Shown here one piece after another: positions 63,771-64,000 of a DNA stretch of 64,000 nucleotides. Every line of letters begins with the position of its first letter. Position 1 is the stretch's first letter. Where the stretch lies: NCBI GenBank assembly GCA_005408345.1, contig SEMN01000070.1, positions 1,417,001 through 1,481,000 of the forward strand, written 5' to 3'. This stretch comes from Macquaria australasica (taxonomy: Eukaryota > Chordata > Actinopteri > Centrarchiformes > Percichthyidae). Both the position numbers and the translations under genes were made by a program. The notes beneath the pieces are model-generated. The model made no database searches. It was given only the letters and a program-made list of their open reading frames with translations, and had not been told where the DNA came from.

Positions 63771-64000
63771 AGTCTACTTTGTTATTATCAGAAGGTAAAT
63801 TATGTCTTAATTTAAGAATATGCTTTTATTATTTAATTTGCTTCCTCAAAGTATGTATATGTATTAATTTAAATAAACAAATAATGTGATAACGTTGAAC
63901 TACTTGATGATAGTAAACCCAAGAGAATCTGTATACATTTAATAAACTGAAATGACACTGAAATAAGGCTTTATTTCCAAAAATATTTATTGTTTAAGTG

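Noticed and set aside
1..64000. CRISPR arrays, operons, phage or plasmid modules, tRNA and rRNA genes
   Set aside because: Intron-rich vertebrate gene structure throughout. No spaced direct repeats, cloverleaf genes (other than the SINE head) or bacterial gene clusters were seen.

Overview
This window is ordinary vertebrate nuclear DNA from a teleost fish, most likely a percomorph. It has many short exons with GT-AG introns, AT-rich introns, CA/GT and AAAT microsatellites, and several dispersed repeat families that are common in spiny-rayed fish genomes (a tRNA-derived SINE and several MITE-like elements). No bacterial, phage, plasmid or CRISPR structure is visible.

Layout, left to right. 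(1) 92-14417, minus strand: the first 25 coding exons (about 1,066 residues) of a ryanodine receptor, RyR2-like. The rest of this roughly 5,000-residue Ca2+ release channel lies beyond the left edge. (2) About 14.4-18.0 kb: intergenic, with a SINE close to the ryr2 start and fragments of a dispersed repeat. (3) 18444-36197, minus strand: a complete 21-exon sarcomeric alpha-actinin (actn2, 894 residues, the length of human ACTN2). Its intron 12 holds a same-strand, unrecognised coding-like locus with in-frame stops (about 23.55-24.81 kb). (4) 37778-46679, minus strand: a complete collagen prolyl 4-hydroxylase alpha subunit (p4ha1, 543 residues), including a pair of mutually exclusive 71-nt exons. 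(5) 52713-55699, minus strand: a five-coding-exon rhodanese/CH2 plus dual-specificity phosphatase protein of STYXL1 (MK-STYX) architecture (386 residues) that keeps the catalytic Cys and Arg. (6) 59211-62026, plus strand: a four-coding-exon polytopic membrane protein (304 residues), possibly an SLC35-like transporter. (7) 62.4-64 kb: an inverted-repeat element and an imperfect tandem duplication.

How the genes relate: p4ha1, actn2 and ryr2 lie head-to-tail on one strand. The candidate p4ha1 poly(A) signals are only about 300 bp from the actn2 start codon, and actn2 ends about 4 kb before ryr2 begins. The actn2-ryr2 pairing matches the human 1q43 neighbourhood, except that MTR, which lies between them in human, is absent here. 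actn2 and ryr2 are both striated-muscle genes (Z-disc crosslinker and sarcoplasmic reticulum Ca2+ channel). p4ha1 acts in collagen maturation in the ER, and the last two genes have no obvious pathway link to them.

The exon boundaries were derived by hand from splice signals and reading-frame continuity. All five gene models splice in phase without a frameshift. I found no clearly new biological system. The items most worth a second look are the intron-nested coding-like locus, the catalytically intact STYXL1-like phosphatase with its overlapping mini-uORF, and the conserved-looking mutually exclusive exon pair in p4ha1.
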